This document shows positions 22,995-32,100 of a DNA stretch of 64,000 bases, one piece after another. Where the stretch lies: assembly GCA_021769425.1 (NCBI GenBank), contig JAETSX010000005.1:1-64000 (forward strand), given 5' to 3'. The position numbers and the translations under genes are program-made. The stretch comes from Eubacterium sp. GTDB taxonomy: Bacteria > Bacillota > Clostridia > Lachnospirales > Lachnospiraceae. The first letter of the stretch is position 1, and each line of letters starts with the position of its first letter. Below the pieces are notes generated by a model. That model worked only from the letters and a program-made list of their open reading frames with translations. It did not search any database and was not told where the DNA came from.

Positions 22995-23014
22995 TCTTTT
23001 TTGCAAAACTGCAA

Positions 23015-23392
23015 TTATTTCAAAGTAACTTTTGCACCTTCTGCTTCCAGCTTAGCCTTAATATCTTCAGCTTCTGCCTTCTCAGCGCCTTCTTTTACTA
23101 CCTTCGGAGCGCCGTCAACCACTTCTTTGGCTTCTTTCAGTCCAAGACCGGTTACTTCACGGACAACCTTGATAACCTTAACCTTGTTGGGGCCTACTTC
23201 TGTCAACTCAACGTTGAAGTCAGTCTTCTCTTCTGCTGCGCCTGCGCCGTCTCCGCCTGCTGCTGCAACTACAACGCCTGCTGCTGCGGATACGCCGAAT
23301 TCTTCTTCACATGCTTTTACTAATTCATTTAACTCTAATACGCTTAACTCTTTAATCGCTTCAATAAACTCTTCTGTTGTTAACTTTGCCAT
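23015..23392 (-). CDS. rplL: 50S ribosomal protein L7/L12
   Basis: 125 residues. The N-terminal dimerisation helix (about 1-30), an Ala/Gly-rich hinge ([19 protein letters not shown], about 36-54) and the C-terminal factor-binding domain ([21 protein letters not shown] onward) are all present. L7/L12 forms the stalk that recruits translational GTPases. It lies 38 bp after rplJ in the usual pair and is followed by a terminator. Confidence 0.98.
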   Translation of the reverse strand: MAKLTTEEFIEAIKELSVLELNELVKACEEEFGVSAAAGVVVAAAGGDGAGAAEEKTDFNVELTEVGPNKVKVIKVVREVTGLGLKEAKEVVDGAPKVVKEGAEKAEAEDIKAKLEAEGAKVTLK

Positions 23393-23430
23393 TCTAATTT
23401 CCCTCCATTTTATATTTGTTATAATATTGA

Positions 23431-23964
23431 CTATTCTGCCGTCTCTTCTGCAGGAGCAGCTTCTGCTGCCTCACCTGCCTGGCCGCCCTGTTCTGCAATC
23501 TGATTAAGAACGCGGGCAAAGTTAGTAATGGGTGACTGAATGCTTCCAAGGAACTTGGAAAGCAATTCTTCTCTTGACGGGATGGAAGCAATGACCTTGA
23601 TTCCGTCCGTATCATAGAAAGTTCCTTCTACCACGCCTGCTTTTAACTCCAGCGCGGGAGCTGTCTTCGCAAATTTCGCAAGGATTCTTGCCGGCGCTGT
23701 TGCATCATCTTTCGAAACAGCAATAGCATTGGGTCCTTCCAGCAAAGAACTCATGCTTTCAAAATCAGTTCCCTTAAATGCAAAATTCATCAATGTATTC
23801 TTATATACTTTGTATACAACACCAGCTTCTCTCATCTGCTTACGCAGCTGTGTATCTTCCTCTACCGTCAATCCACGGTAATCCACCAGCACTACAGACT
23901 GCGCATCTTTGATGTAATCAGAAATTTCCTGTACGATGGGCTGCTTTAACTCTACTTTTGCCAC
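23431..23964 (-). CDS. rplJ: 50S ribosomal protein L10
   Basis: 177 residues beginning [21 protein letters not shown], with the RNA-binding N-terminal domain ([22 protein letters not shown]) and a C-terminal Ala/Glu-rich helix that binds L7/L12 dimers. L10 is the base of the ribosomal stalk and, with L7/L12, represses its own mRNA by binding the leader. The 5' leader here is long and structured, as expected. AGGAGG-like sequence precedes the ATG. Confidence 0.97.
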   Translation of the reverse strand: MAKVELKQPIVQEISDYIKDAQSVVLVDYRGLTVEEDTQLRKQMREAGVVYKVYKNTLMNFAFKGTDFESMSSLLEGPNAIAVSKDDATAPARILAKFAKTAPALELKAGVVEGTFYDTDGIKVIASIPSREELLSKFLGSIQSPITNFARVLNQIAEQGGQAGEAAEAAPAEETAE

Positions 23965-24188
23965 GAATTGTGCACCTCCTTATTTTTTAGAATCGCCCAG
24001 GGAGCTTTCCCTGTGCGTGCACCGGACATCCGAGTGTCCGTGTACATAAAACAGCCTCTTTGTCCAAAAACAAAGAGGCTGAAATCATCTTTCATTCATT
24101 TACAGGCATGAATCGCCCTGTAAATTCCCTCGGCAGGCCGTATCGTTATGCCATCTGGCGCCTGCTGTCTTCGGTCATATGCTTGTTT
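23965..24188 (-). ncRNA. L10 leader with attenuator hairpin
   Basis: The 220-nt transcribed leader of rplJ contains a strong stem, CAGCCTCTTTG/CAAAGAGGCTG (about 24051-24082), followed by TTTTA on the minus strand, and GC-rich stems on either side. This is the position and shape of the Firmicutes L10(L12)4-binding leader, which couples L10 binding to termination. I identified it by position and folding by eye, not by a covariance model. Confidence 0.65.
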
Positions 24189-24217
24189 AGTATATCATTG
24201 TGTATTTCGGATGTCAA
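24189..24217 (-). promoter_or_regulatory. Sigma-A promoter of rplJL
   Basis: TTGACA, exactly 17 bp, then TATACT on the minus strand, located between rplA and the L10 leader. Confidence 0.85.
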
Positions 24218-24225
24218 CACCAAAT

Positions 24226-24918
24226 TTAAACGAATTTTGCTGTATTGAGCTTTACGCCGGGTCCCATGGTGGGAGCCAAGGTTACGCTCTTTAAATACTG
24301 TCCTTTCAATACAGACGGTCTTGCTTTTATGATGGCATCCATAAGGGTCTGGAAGTTGTCCGCTAATTGTTCTTCTGAAAAAGATGCTTTTCCAATTGGC
24401 ACATGGATAATATTAGTTCTGTCTAATCTATACTCAATTTTACCTGCTTTGATATCGTTAATTGCCTTGGTAACGTCCATGGTAACCGTTCCTGCCTTGG
24501 GATTCGGCATTAAGCCCTTGGGTCCAAGCACGCGTCCCAGACGGCCTACCACGCCCATCATGTCCGGCGTAGCAACTACAACATCAAAATCAAGCCATCC
24601 ATCATTCTGGATTTTCGGAATCAATTCTTCTCCGCCTACATGTTCTGCGCCTGCCGCCAGGGCTTCATCCAGCTTATCGCCTTTGGCAAATACTAACACT
24701 TTTACTGATTTACCAGTTCCGTGTGGCAATACAACAGCGCCGCGGATCTGCTGTTCTGCATGACGTCCATCACAACCAGTTCTGATGTGGGCTTCAATTG
24801 TTTCATCAAATTTAGCAACTGCCACTTTTTTTACAAGGCTGATTGCTTCTGCTGTATCATACTGCGCTGCTTTGTCAATTCCTTTTGCAGCTTCTGTATA
24901 TTTCTTTCCTCGTTTCAT
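24226..24918 (-). CDS. rplA: 50S ribosomal protein L1
   Basis: 230 residues, full length, with the two-domain L1 pattern: an N-terminal [16 protein letters not shown], then [19 protein letters not shown] and the conserved [16 protein letters not shown], ending [10 protein letters not shown]1 forms the mobile stalk at the E site and can repress the L11-L1 mRNA. It lies 81 bp after rplK. The ATG follows a GGAGGTT site. Confidence 0.97.
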   Translation of the reverse strand: MKRGKKYTEAAKGIDKAAQYDTAEAISLVKKVAVAKFDETIEAHIRTGCDGRHAEQQIRGAVVLPHGTGKSVKVLVFAKGDKLDEALAAGAEHVGGEELIPKIQNDGWLDFDVVVATPDMMGVVGRLGRVLGPKGLMPNPKAGTVTMDVTKAINDIKAGKIEYRLDRTNIIHVPIGKASFSEEQLADNFQTLMDAIIKARPSVLKGQYLKSVTLAPTMGPGVKLNTAKFV

Positions 24919-24999
24919 TCTAATAACCTCCTAGTGGTAATATCGGGAGCCTGCCCCTCCCACGTTCTGCAGGAATTAAGATCGTTACGTTCTTTAAGT

Positions 25000-25425
25000 T
25001 TATTCTTCCACAGTAACTCCCATGCTTCTAGCCGTTCCTGCAATCATGCTCATTGCCGCTTCCAAAGAACCAGCATTCAAATCCGGCATTTTCAGTTCTG
25101 CAATTTCCTGAATCTTTGCTTTGGAAATGGTCGCTACTTTTGTTTTGTTGGGTACTGCAGAGCCTGATTTAATGTTGCATGCTTTTTTAATCAATACCGG
25201 TGCAGGCGGAGTCTTTGTTACAAAGCTGAAACTCCTGTCTGAATACACGGTAATGACTACCGGAATAATCAAATCTCCCTGATCGGCAGTTCTGGCATTG
25301 AACTGTTTGGTAAATTCAACAATGTTCACGCCATGCTGTCCAAGCGCAGGTCCAACTGGTGGTGCAGGTGTAGCTTTTCCAGCAGGAATCTGTAATTTTA
25401 TATATCCTTCTACTTTCTTTGCCAT
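25000..25425 (-). CDS. rplK: 50S ribosomal protein L11
   Basis: 141 residues with [26 protein letters not shown] at the N-terminus (the thiostrepton-region domain) and a C-terminal 23S rRNA-binding domain ending [15 protein letters not shown]11 binds the GTPase-associated centre. It lies 93 bp after nusG in the standard nusG-rplK-rplA order. Confidence 0.97.
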   Translation of the reverse strand: MAKKVEGYIKLQIPAGKATPAPPVGPALGQHGVNIVEFTKQFNARTADQGDLIIPVVITVYSDRSFSFVTKTPPAPVLIKKACNIKSGSAVPNKTKVATISKAKIQEIAELKMPDLNAGSLEAAMSMIAGTARSMGVTVEE

Positions 25426-25518
25426 TTGGAAAATTCCTCCTTTAACTTATATCGCTACAGTCATTCGGAATGCCTGTAAGTGACGCATCTTTTTTCAAAA
25501 TCTCTGTCATATTGCATC

Positions 25519-26037
25519 TTATAACTTTCTGATATCTGTGAAACTTATTTCAACCGGCGTTTCACGGCCGAACAGGTCAACATTGATTGTAACCATCTGT
25601 TTCCCATGATTCATGGCCTGGATAATCCCAACCGTGTCTTTCCAGACACCGCCGGTCACCTGGATAGAATCACCTTCTTCAAAATCTACAACCACATTTT
25701 GATCAACCTGAATACCCAATGGCCTCATTTCAGCTTCAGTGAGTGGTACGGGCTTGGAACCCGGGCCAACAAATCCGGTAACACCCCTGGTATTTCTGAC
25801 CACATACCATATATCATCATTCATAACCATATTAATCAGAACATATCCTGGAAACATCTTTTTCTCGACGGTTTTTTTCACGCCGTTTTTCATTTCCACA
25901 ACACTCTGCATCGGAACCCGAACCTCCAGAATCTGATCTTCCAGATGACGGTTCTCGATGGTTTTCTCAATGTTCTCCTTAACTTTGTTTTCATAACCCG
26001 AATAGGTATGAACTACGTACCAGTTTGCCTCTGCCAT
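25519..26037 (-). CDS. nusG: Transcription termination/antitermination protein NusG
   Basis: 172 residues, starting MAEANWYVVHTYSGYE, with the NGN domain to about residue 115 (FPGYVLINM, WYVVRNTRGVTGFVG) and a C-terminal KOW domain (GDSIQVTGGVWKDTVGII). It binds RNA polymerase and modulates pausing and coupling with translation. It lies 16 bp after secE. Confidence 0.97.
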   Translation of the reverse strand: MAEANWYVVHTYSGYENKVKENIEKTIENRHLEDQILEVRVPMQSVVEMKNGVKKTVEKKMFPGYVLINMVMNDDIWYVVRNTRGVTGFVGPGSKPVPLTEAEMRPLGIQVDQNVVVDFEEGDSIQVTGGVWKDTVGIIQAMNHGKQMVTINVDLFGRETPVEISFTDIRKL

Positions 26038-26053
26038 AAATCACCTATGCCTC

Positions 26054-26260
26054 CTATAATTTCACCAGGTTATCCACACCATACCGGATGATCACATCCA
26101 ATACGGCAATGATCAGACCTAAGACAACAGAAACAGCTACCACAGCAGCCGTCTGTCTGCTAAGTGATTTTTTGTCCGGCCAGATAATCTTGCCAAACTC
26201 AGCCTTAAGACCGGTGAACCAGCTCGTTTTTGAAGCTTTTTCTGTATTGGTTTCTCCCAT
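26054..26260 (-). CDS. secE: Preprotein translocase subunit SecE
   Basis: 68 residues with a single C-terminal membrane helix (AAVVAVSVVLGLIIAVLDVII) preceded by the amphipathic FGKIIWPDKKSLSRQT segment characteristic of SecE. It stabilises SecY in the translocon. The short length is normal for Firmicutes. It lies between rpmG and nusG. Confidence 0.95.
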   Translation of the reverse strand: MGETNTEKASKTSWFTGLKAEFGKIIWPDKKSLSRQTAAVVAVSVVLGLIIAVLDVIIRYGVDNLVKL

Positions 26261-26340
26261 TTTTACCTCCAGCGGCGCAGTAAATGCGCCATCATTCAGG
26301 GACGGTCAAAATATTTTAACCTTCACTCTGCTCCATTTTA

Positions 26341-26490
26341 TTACTTGGTTTCCTTGTGTAACGTGTGTGTCCTGCAGAATCTGCAGTATTTCTTGGTCTC
26401 CATTCTGTCCGGATGAGTTTTCTTATCCTTGGTCGTATTGTAATTACGTTGCTTACATTCTGTACATGCCAATGTAATTCTTGTGCGCAC
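26341..26490 (-). CDS. rpmG: 50S ribosomal protein L33
   Basis: 49 residues from GTG 26490 ([20 protein letters not shown]), preceded by GTGGAGGTGG; the ORF-track start far upstream is not realistic. Four cysteines in two CxxC pairs (CTEC and CRFC) mark the zinc-binding paralogue of L33. It opens the rpmG-secE-nusG-rplK-rplA run. Confidence 0.95.
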   Translation of the reverse strand: MRTRITLACTECKQRNYNTTKDKKTHPDRMETKKYCRFCRTHTLHKETK

Positions 26491-26556
26491 AACTTCCACC
26501 TCCACTTGCTTTCTAATTTTAGGCATAAAAAAAAGACCTACTTCCATCGCTAGTCT

Positions 26557-26586
26557 AATATAGCACACTTTTCCTGTGTCCGTCAA
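26557..26586 (-). promoter_or_regulatory. Promoter of the rpmG-secE-nusG operon
   Basis: TTGACG with an 18-bp spacer to TATATT on the minus strand, about 70 nt before the L33 start. Confidence 0.65.
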
Positions 26587-26628
26587 TACTTTTGCAGAAT
26601 ATAATATGAAAAAACTATGAAAAAAACT

Positions 26629-26655
26629 TAATAAATAGGAAAAAATATCCGATAT
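26629..26655 (+). promoter_or_regulatory. Flagellar sigma (sigma-D/sigma-28) promoter of the FliD-like gene
   Basis: TAAT, 16 bp, CCGATAT on the plus strand, about 100 nt before the ATG. The -10 element is identical to the sigma-D consensus; the -35 differs by one base from TAAA. It matches the promoters of the major flagellin and the sugar operon. Confidence 0.6.
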
Positions 26656-26751
26656 AAATATTGAATTATAGATTGAACGCAAAAAGTACAAGGAGTTATT
26701 TTGCGCCCCCATGCTTCGGCATGATTTCACGGATGAAAGGAGGGGATTTTT

Positions 26752-28050
26752 ATGGCCGCTATTGAAACCGCTTATAATTACTATTTAAGCACTTACGGAA
26801 AACAAACGGCTTCCCGCTATGATTCGCATAAAAAAAGCGAATTACGCAGTATATACAATAACATCGTAAAAATCAATAAAGACTCCCCCCTCTATAAGAT
26901 TAAACACTCGGGGGATGTTCAGAAGTTCGCCATTGACATCAAGGAAAGCACCAGAGTTATCAAGAATGTGATTGCATCTCTTACGGATGCAGAAGAAGGG
27001 ATCGGCAACGCTTTCCAGAAAAAGATCGCCGTGTCTTCCCAGGAAGACGTTGTTTCCGCTGATTTTATCGGCGACAATAAAAAATCCGAAGAAACAGACA
27101 GTTTCCTTATCGAAGTGAAGCAGCTTGCTTCTTCCCAGATTAATCTGGGGAATTTTCTGGATAAAAACAATTTATCCTTAAAACCTGGCTCTTATTCCTT
27201 TGATTTGGAAAATACTTCGTCTACTTTTGAATTTCAGTTTACTGTTAATTCAGATGATACCAATTATACCACCCAGTTAAAGCTTTCCAATCTAATCAGC
27301 AATGCAGATATCGGATTAAAGGCATCGGTAATTGAAGATCAAGACGGCTTAAGCGCACTGCAGATCGAATCGGTTACCACCGGAATTGCACCAGAAGAAA
27401 ATTATCTGTTCTCTATCTATCCTCAGGGAACCAGGGATTCTATTTCTGCAATTGATGCTTTGGGCATTGATCATGTTGCCCAGGAAGCCGGCAATGCAGT
27501 TTTTCTGTTAGATGGCATGGAACGCTCTGCTTATTCTAATACGTTTACAATCAACCATGCTTTCGAACTGACACTTCGGGGACTCAGCGAAGAAGGAAAT
27601 CCGGCTGTAATCGGTTTCAAGACTAACGCTGACGCCATGGCAGAGAATATTCAGACATTGGTAGATTCTTACAACTCTATTCTGCATACTGCCAATAAAT
27701 ACTCCGACTCTCAGCATCAGAGCGTTAAACTGTACCGGGATATGAGCAGCACTGCTTTTACATTCCAGAACAGCCTTGAAAGCATGGGGCTCCTGGTGAA
27801 TGATAAGGGTGAAATATCTATTGATAAAGCATTGTTAACTGAATCTGTTTCGGAAGACAATGCAGAGGAGCATTTGTCCGTCTTAAATGAATTTAAGAAT
27901 TTATTAAACACCAAGGCCAATAATGCTTCATTAGATCCCATGAAATATGTAGATAAAATTATTGTCACTTATAAAAAGCCGGGAAAGAATCTGGTAACGC
28001 CTTATATTACTTCGATTTACTCGGGAATGATGATGGATCGGTATTGCTGA
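26752..28050 (+). CDS. FliD-like flagellar hook-associated protein 2
   Basis: 432 residues. The call rests on a FliD-type central and C-terminal pattern: [31 protein letters not shown] (about 246-276) resembles the conserved DGxxxxRssNtit...gvtltL box. It is followed by [12 protein letters not shown] and a C-terminal coiled region. FliD caps the filament and folds flagellin at the tip. It is shorter than many FliD proteins, and the N-terminal half is not recognisable. AAAGGAGGGG precedes ATG. It is divergent from the minor flagellin and shares a terminator with it. Confidence 0.65.
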   Translation: MAAIETAYNYYLSTYGKQTASRYDSHKKSELRSIYNNIVKINKDSPLYKIKHSGDVQKFAIDIKESTRVIKNVIASLTDAEEGIGNAFQKKIAVSSQEDVVSADFIGDNKKSEETDSFLIEVKQLASSQINLGNFLDKNNLSLKPGSYSFDLENTSSTFEFQFTVNSDDTNYTTQLKLSNLISNADIGLKASVIEDQDGLSALQIESVTTGIAPEENYLFSIYPQGTRDSISAIDALGIDHVAQEAGNAVFLLDGMERSAYSNTFTINHAFELTLRGLSEEGNPAVIGFKTNADAMAENIQTLVDSYNSILHTANKYSDSQHQSVKLYRDMSSTAFTFQNSLESMGLLVNDKGEISIDKALLTESVSEDNAEEHLSVLNEFKNLLNTKANNASLDPMKYVDKIIVTYKKPGKNLVTPYITSIYSGMMMDRYC

Positions 28051-28076
28051 TGAAAAATATGAATGAATATGAATAA

Positions 28077-28130
28077 ACTGCCGGAAGATGCTCTTCATAA
28101 GCCATTTTCCGGCAGTCTTTAATTTCTTTC
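28077..28130. terminator. Bidirectional terminator between fliD-like gene and minor flagellin
   Basis: ACTGCCGGAA...TTCCGGCAGT forms a 10-bp stem with a T-rich tail in the plus direction (CTTTAATTTC) and TTTATTC in the minus direction. Confidence 0.7.
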
Positions 28131-28248
28131 TTTTAGGAAGTTAACCGCACGCCGGGCACATTTGCGAAGCAATATCTACCCCTTATGCAAGTTCGCATCT
28201 TCATTTCTGAACTGCGTAAACGTCTACAGATTTCTCTTTCTATGATAC

Positions 28249-29061
28249 TTAGAAATTCATCAGCCGGTTCACGCTTCCATATTGCTCCATCTGTTTCTTC
28301 TGCATCATGATCCGGTATTCCTGCAGTAAACTGTTCTTCTTCATATCAGAAACCGCTCCCGCATAATCCAAATCCTCAATCCTGCTGCGTGACGCCGTAA
28401 CATTGTAAGATGCATAGGAATTATAATTCATGGTGTAGTCCAAACGGTTATAAGTTGCCCCAAGTCCGCTTCTTGCCGAAGAAACTTTCTCCAATGCACT
28501 GTCAATGGCGGAAATATCAAAATCTCCCGTCACGTCATAATCGGAAAGCCCCAGAGAATCCAATACTGCATTGGGCATATTGATGTTCATGCCGCTTCCG
28601 TCGGGACCGGACGCCACATGGGAATTCTTCATGGACCCGTCCAGTACGTTCATATTGTTAAACTGGGTGTTCTTAGCTGCATCAGAAATATAATCCTTCA
28701 GCTGGTCAATTTCCTGCTGAATGGCCTCCCTGTCATCATCTCCGTAAATTGCCGTATTAGATGCCTGGATGCTTAATTCCCGCATACGCTGCAGGGAATC
28801 GGAAATCTTAGACAGTCCGCCTTCTGCCACATTCACCATATCCTGAGAAGTAGCGGCATTGCGCCTGCCTACGTCATAGCCATTGCTCTGGGTCAGCATC
28901 TTCGCAGCTATTGCAAGACCTGCCGCATCATCTGCAGCTTTATTGATCCGCTTGCCGCTGGATAACTGCTGAAAATTCTTGTGCAGATTCTGGTTCTGTT
29001 TGGTGTATAAACTGCGGTTCTGGTATAAATTCCGGCTGCCGCCAATGGATGAAATACTCAT
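28249..29061 (-). CDS. Minor flagellin
   Basis: 270 residues with the conserved flagellin D0/D1 ends and almost no D2/D3. The N-terminal half holds QQLSSGKRINKAADDAAGLAIA (about 32-53) and the C-terminus contains ASRSRIEDLDYAGAVSDMKK and a helical tail. It begins MSISSIGGSRN rather than the usual MVVQHN, so it is a divergent paralogue of the major flagellin at 49 kb. It is likely a minor filament or junction component. The central segment is short, leaving few sites for glycosylation. GGAAGGAGG precedes ATG. A sigma-A-like promoter, not a CCGATA box, is seen upstream. Confidence 0.88.
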   Translation of the reverse strand: MSISSIGGSRNLYQNRSLYTKQNQNLHKNFQQLSSGKRINKAADDAAGLAIAAKMLTQSNGYDVGRRNAATSQDMVNVAEGGLSKISDSLQRMRELSIQASNTAIYGDDDREAIQQEIDQLKDYISDAAKNTQFNNMNVLDGSMKNSHVASGPDGSGMNINMPNAVLDSLGLSDYDVTGDFDISAIDSALEKVSSARSGLGATYNRLDYTMNYNSYASYNVTASRSRIEDLDYAGAVSDMKKNSLLQEYRIMMQKKQMEQYGSVNRLMNF

Positions 29062-29355
29062 AGAATAACCTCCTTCCTTTTCATCGCTTTATTTTTCTTA
29101 TGTCAATGCCTTCTGCTGTTACAATACCCATACTCAAACGATTCGCCGAATGCTTTCCATACCCTCCGGAAAACAGCGGATCATTTGGAAAACAAGTATG
29201 CTCTTGTGTATAATTTAATTATAGCAAAGGGAAAAATTTTTGCAATGAATTATTGGAAAATTTTTCAAAGCATGCTCCCGTAGTTTTGCAACCTGCTGCA
29301 AATTCCTGAATGAACCACCCGCTGCAAGCAACGGGGTATCCTATCCTGGTAACTA
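29062..29355 (-). other. Leader of the minor flagellin and 3' end of the previous operon
   Basis: A 294-bp gap. It carries a promoter at 29218-29245 and a CCCGTTGC/GCAGCGGG hairpin at 29318-29335 that could end the upstream glycosyltransferase transcript. Nothing else recognisable. Confidence 0.4.
29218..29245 (-). promoter_or_regulatory. Sigma-A-like promoter of the minor flagellin
   Basis: TTGCAA, 16 bp, TATAAT on the minus strand, about 155 nt before the ATG. No CCGATA element was found here. Confidence 0.5.
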
Positions 29356-29727
29356 TTATTTCACTTCCTCCAGAACTTCCCCCGCCGCTTTCCCAAAATC
29401 CTCAAATACAGGAAGGGTTTCTTTCAGGGAAGCGGCAATCTCACCGTCGTTTTTCCCTTCCAAGGCCTTGCTGAGCTTCAAAATACTGCTGTTAATATCC
29501 TCTTTGTGAATACGTTCTTTTTGCTCATTCAGCAGCGTCATCGTGCCGTTTAAGATGCCGATTTCCCAATTAATGCCTTTGACAATCTCATCCAGAAATT
29601 TGTCTGTGTCCTCTTTCCGGTCCCCTTCTAGTTCCGGAATAATGTTCTTCATACTTTTTATGAGACGTTTGTTGTAGTCCTCCAAAACCTCCAGCGCCTC
29701 TATCTGCTGTGCCCGCATATCCTCCAT
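29356..29727 (-). CDS. Small helical protein of unknown function in the flagellar island
   Basis: 123 residues, almost wholly predicted helix (EALEVLEDYNKRLIKSMKNII, then LNEQKERIHKE), acidic C-terminus, no membrane segment and no signal peptide. I do not recognise a family. It lies between a CgeB-like glycosyltransferase and the minor flagellin, in the same direction, so a chaperone-like or accessory role in filament assembly or glycosylation is conceivable. That is inference from position only. GGAGGAAGCG precedes ATG. Confidence 0.6.
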   Translation of the reverse strand: MEDMRAQQIEALEVLEDYNKRLIKSMKNIIPELEGDRKEDTDKFLDEIVKGINWEIGILNGTMTLLNEQKERIHKEDINSSILKLSKALEGKNDGEIAASLKETLPVFEDFGKAAGEVLEEVK

Positions 29728-29760
29728 GATGCGCTTCCTCCTTTTTCTCTCGTAAATTTA

Positions 29761-30927
29761 TCAGCAAACAGTCCTAAGAATCTGCTTCACCCGCAGCTCC
29801 AGGGAATACTGTTCCTTTGCTTTCAGATAACCGTTTTTGGCAATCTCCTGCCGTTCCCTATCATGTTCCAGATAGTACCCGATTTTATCCACCAGCTCCT
29901 CTTCACTTGCATAGATGTCCAAATCTTTTCCAACCTCAAAATATTCCGGAATTTCACTCTGGAAATTCGTCAATACAAATCCCCTGGCTCCCAGAATATC
30001 CCAAAGCCTCAGAGGGATTCCCGTTCGGATGGGCTTTGAGGTAAAATTCAGATTAATCTTGGATAAATGAAAAATCTTAGGCATCTCTGTAGCGCTTTTG
30101 GCAAGCCCTCTGTAATTTGCCTTGGGCAGAGGGCTGAAATCACTTGCCGTATATAAATCCAGGCTGTATGTTTCGGACACCCGTTTCAGCAGGCGCAGCC
30201 TTTCCTGCTCGGTGACCTTATTTCCCAGATAGAGATGAGCCATAGCTGCCCGGTCATTATGGTTCGCCTTCTCCGGAAAATAATAAAAAGGCACTTTTTC
30301 CTTAAATTGCCGCAGCGCCTCATCCGTAATGCATTCTTCCAGAAAATTGTAGCCGTAAACCTTAGTCTGAGCCTCAATGACGCCGTCCAGGTATCCCTTC
30401 AGCCAGGATTCCTCCTTCAAATGGTTATAAGGGCATTTTTCCGTATACAGGGAACCAATAAAAGAAACATCAGCAGAATATTTCTTCCTGTCCTCTTCTG
30501 TAATGCTCTCAATCAGAGAATCCAAACGTTCATAATCTGTGCCCAGGGGCAGGTAAAAAATTCCCTTGGGATTCTCATTGCGGAATTCTTCATAAAGCGC
30601 ATAATCAAATAAAAAAATACGGTTCCAGTTATTTCGGATGGAATAAGAATACAGCTCCATCACCGGACTGTCCACAATCCAGCAAACATAGGGAATATGA
30701 AAAATATTGCATACTTCAGAAACCACCGGAAAAAAATTGATACTGAAAACAATCTGACTTTCCTGTTTTTTCAATTCTGCGCTGACCAGATTCATCTGCC
30801 CTCTGGCGTCCAGCTCCTTATTCCTCATTTCCTCTGTAATCTCAGTGACTGTGTGTCCCAGACGCTTCATAACTGCGATAATGTCCGGCTCGCAGATGCT
30901 GTTATAACGGTAAAATAGTATATTCAT
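29761..30927 (-). CDS. CgeB-like glycosyltransferase (DUF3880 / GT-B type)
   Basis: 388 residues. The N-terminal half begins MNILFYRYNSICEPDIIAVM and contains VCWIVDSPV, typical of the DUF3880/CgeB group. The C-terminal half has the GT-B sugar-nucleotide part (FHLSKINLNFTSKPIRTGIPLRLWDILGARGFVLTN). Such proteins are common in flagellin-modification islands of Clostridia. Donor and acceptor are unknown. The gene follows the GT-D enzyme by 9 bp, so they are co-translated partners. Confidence 0.8.
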   Translation of the reverse strand: MNILFYRYNSICEPDIIAVMKRLGHTVTEITEEMRNKELDARGQMNLVSAELKKQESQIVFSINFFPVVSEVCNIFHIPYVCWIVDSPVMELYSYSIRNNWNRIFLFDYALYEEFRNENPKGIFYLPLGTDYERLDSLIESITEEDRKKYSADVSFIGSLYTEKCPYNHLKEESWLKGYLDGVIEAQTKVYGYNFLEECITDEALRQFKEKVPFYYFPEKANHNDRAAMAHLYLGNKVTEQERLRLLKRVSETYSLDLYTASDFSPLPKANYRGLAKSATEMPKIFHLSKINLNFTSKPIRTGIPLRLWDILGARGFVLTNFQSEIPEYFEVGKDLDIYASEEELVDKIGYYLEHDRERQEIAKNGYLKAKEQYSLELRVKQILRTVC

Positions 30928-30936
30928 TTCTTTTCC

Positions 30937-31992
30937 TCAATCTATCCGAATTTCTTTTGGGCTGCAGAACTCTGCAATAACCTGGTTCCGGTAATTCTCT
31001 TCTTTCACCGGCGACAATTCCTGTTCTTCTCCGATTTCGTTATTATATTTGCCGCCTACGGGAGTTCTGCGCCCTTCTCCCCGCAAAAACCATTCGTACT
31101 CCAAATCAATATGCCCGATATCCACTGCCTGGTATCCAGCTTTGCACAGATCTGCAGCCAAAACCGTCGCCGCCGCCCCCAAAGCCAGCAAAAACAGCTT
31201 GTCTTTCGGCTGTTTCAAGCAGCAGTCCAGAATCTCCTGATATCTGGAAAATGCATTTTCCGCAGGGCCGATAATCCTCTGAATACTTCCGGCATTGTCA
31301 AATAAATCATTTCCAACTCCAAGGCCGGTATAGCATCCCTCCACAAAGATGCAATCCCTGCCCTCCCAGATCCTCTTCAAATTATCAAACCGCCGTCTGG
31401 GCTCACCGGTCTGATTGTCTGCGTACATCACATATGGCCTGGTCACATAGGCGTCATAATATTCCTTCCCGGGATCCAGAAGTTCCAGATGTTCCCTGCG
31501 CACCTGCGGATTCAGGTAACACCGTATCTCTCTCCTTGCCTGTTCGGTATACTTCTCCAGGCTGCCATAATTGTCGGCAATTCCTATCAGAAGATTTTCA
31601 TCCTCCGATTGAAGCGTCTCTTTCAGTTTCCGGCTCAGTTCTTCCTCCACCTGTGTTTGAAATCTGTGGCGGATCCGCCCTGCAATAGCTGCAAATTCCC
31701 CGTCTCCGAATCTGGCCATGGATTTTCCATGATTCACAATTTCATCCACGGCAAGCTCCCCGCTGGAAATCCTGGGGAAAGAGCCTTCTAACGGCTCTTT
31801 CATTCTGTCATACAATTCATATACGGCATTTTCCTGGAAATTCAGGTGTTCCTGATGGTTCTGCTCCGACCATTCCAGCAGTTGTTTCTGCCCCCGAATC
31901 AGCAGTTTGTTATCTTCTTCTAATTGATATACCCTGCGCTGTAAGCCTTCCACTATCCCCAAAAGGCTTAAAAACTGTTGCTCCAATTCCAT
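30937..31992 (-). CDS. GT-D fold glycosyltransferase (DUF1792-like) with coiled-coil N-terminus
   Basis: 351 residues from ATG 31992 (AAAGGA 11 nt upstream; GTG 32001 is too close to that site). Residues 1-60 form a coiled coil (LEQQFLSLLGIVEGLQRRVYQLEED). The catalytic part starts with MARFGDGEFAAIAGR, matching the GT-D nucleotide-binding motif. It has FVEGCYTGLGVGNDLFDN and DIGHIDLEYEW further on. GT-D enzymes extend glycans on bacterial serine-rich adhesins, so an O-glycan extension role on flagellin is plausible. It is followed directly by a CgeB-like transferase. Confidence 0.8.
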   Translation of the reverse strand: MELEQQFLSLLGIVEGLQRRVYQLEEDNKLLIRGQKQLLEWSEQNHQEHLNFQENAVYELYDRMKEPLEGSFPRISSGELAVDEIVNHGKSMARFGDGEFAAIAGRIRHRFQTQVEEELSRKLKETLQSEDENLLIGIADNYGSLEKYTEQARREIRCYLNPQVRREHLELLDPGKEYYDAYVTRPYVMYADNQTGEPRRRFDNLKRIWEGRDCIFVEGCYTGLGVGNDLFDNAGSIQRIIGPAENAFSRYQEILDCCLKQPKDKLFLLALGAAATVLAADLCKAGYQAVDIGHIDLEYEWFLRGEGRRTPVGGKYNNEIGEEQELSPVKEENYRNQVIAEFCSPKEIRID

Positions 31993-32100
31993 TGATACCA
32001 CCGTCCTTTATTCCTCATAAATATCCGTCTTATATGCACTTTACATTATAAATGTCTTCCTTGCATGCACCATACTTTTTCATGCTCCGCCCCGCAGGCG

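Noticed and set aside
26261-26340. tRNA between rpmG and secE
   Set aside because: The 80-nt gap holds a GGCGCA/TGCGCC hairpin and a ribosome site but no cloverleaf or T-loop sequence.
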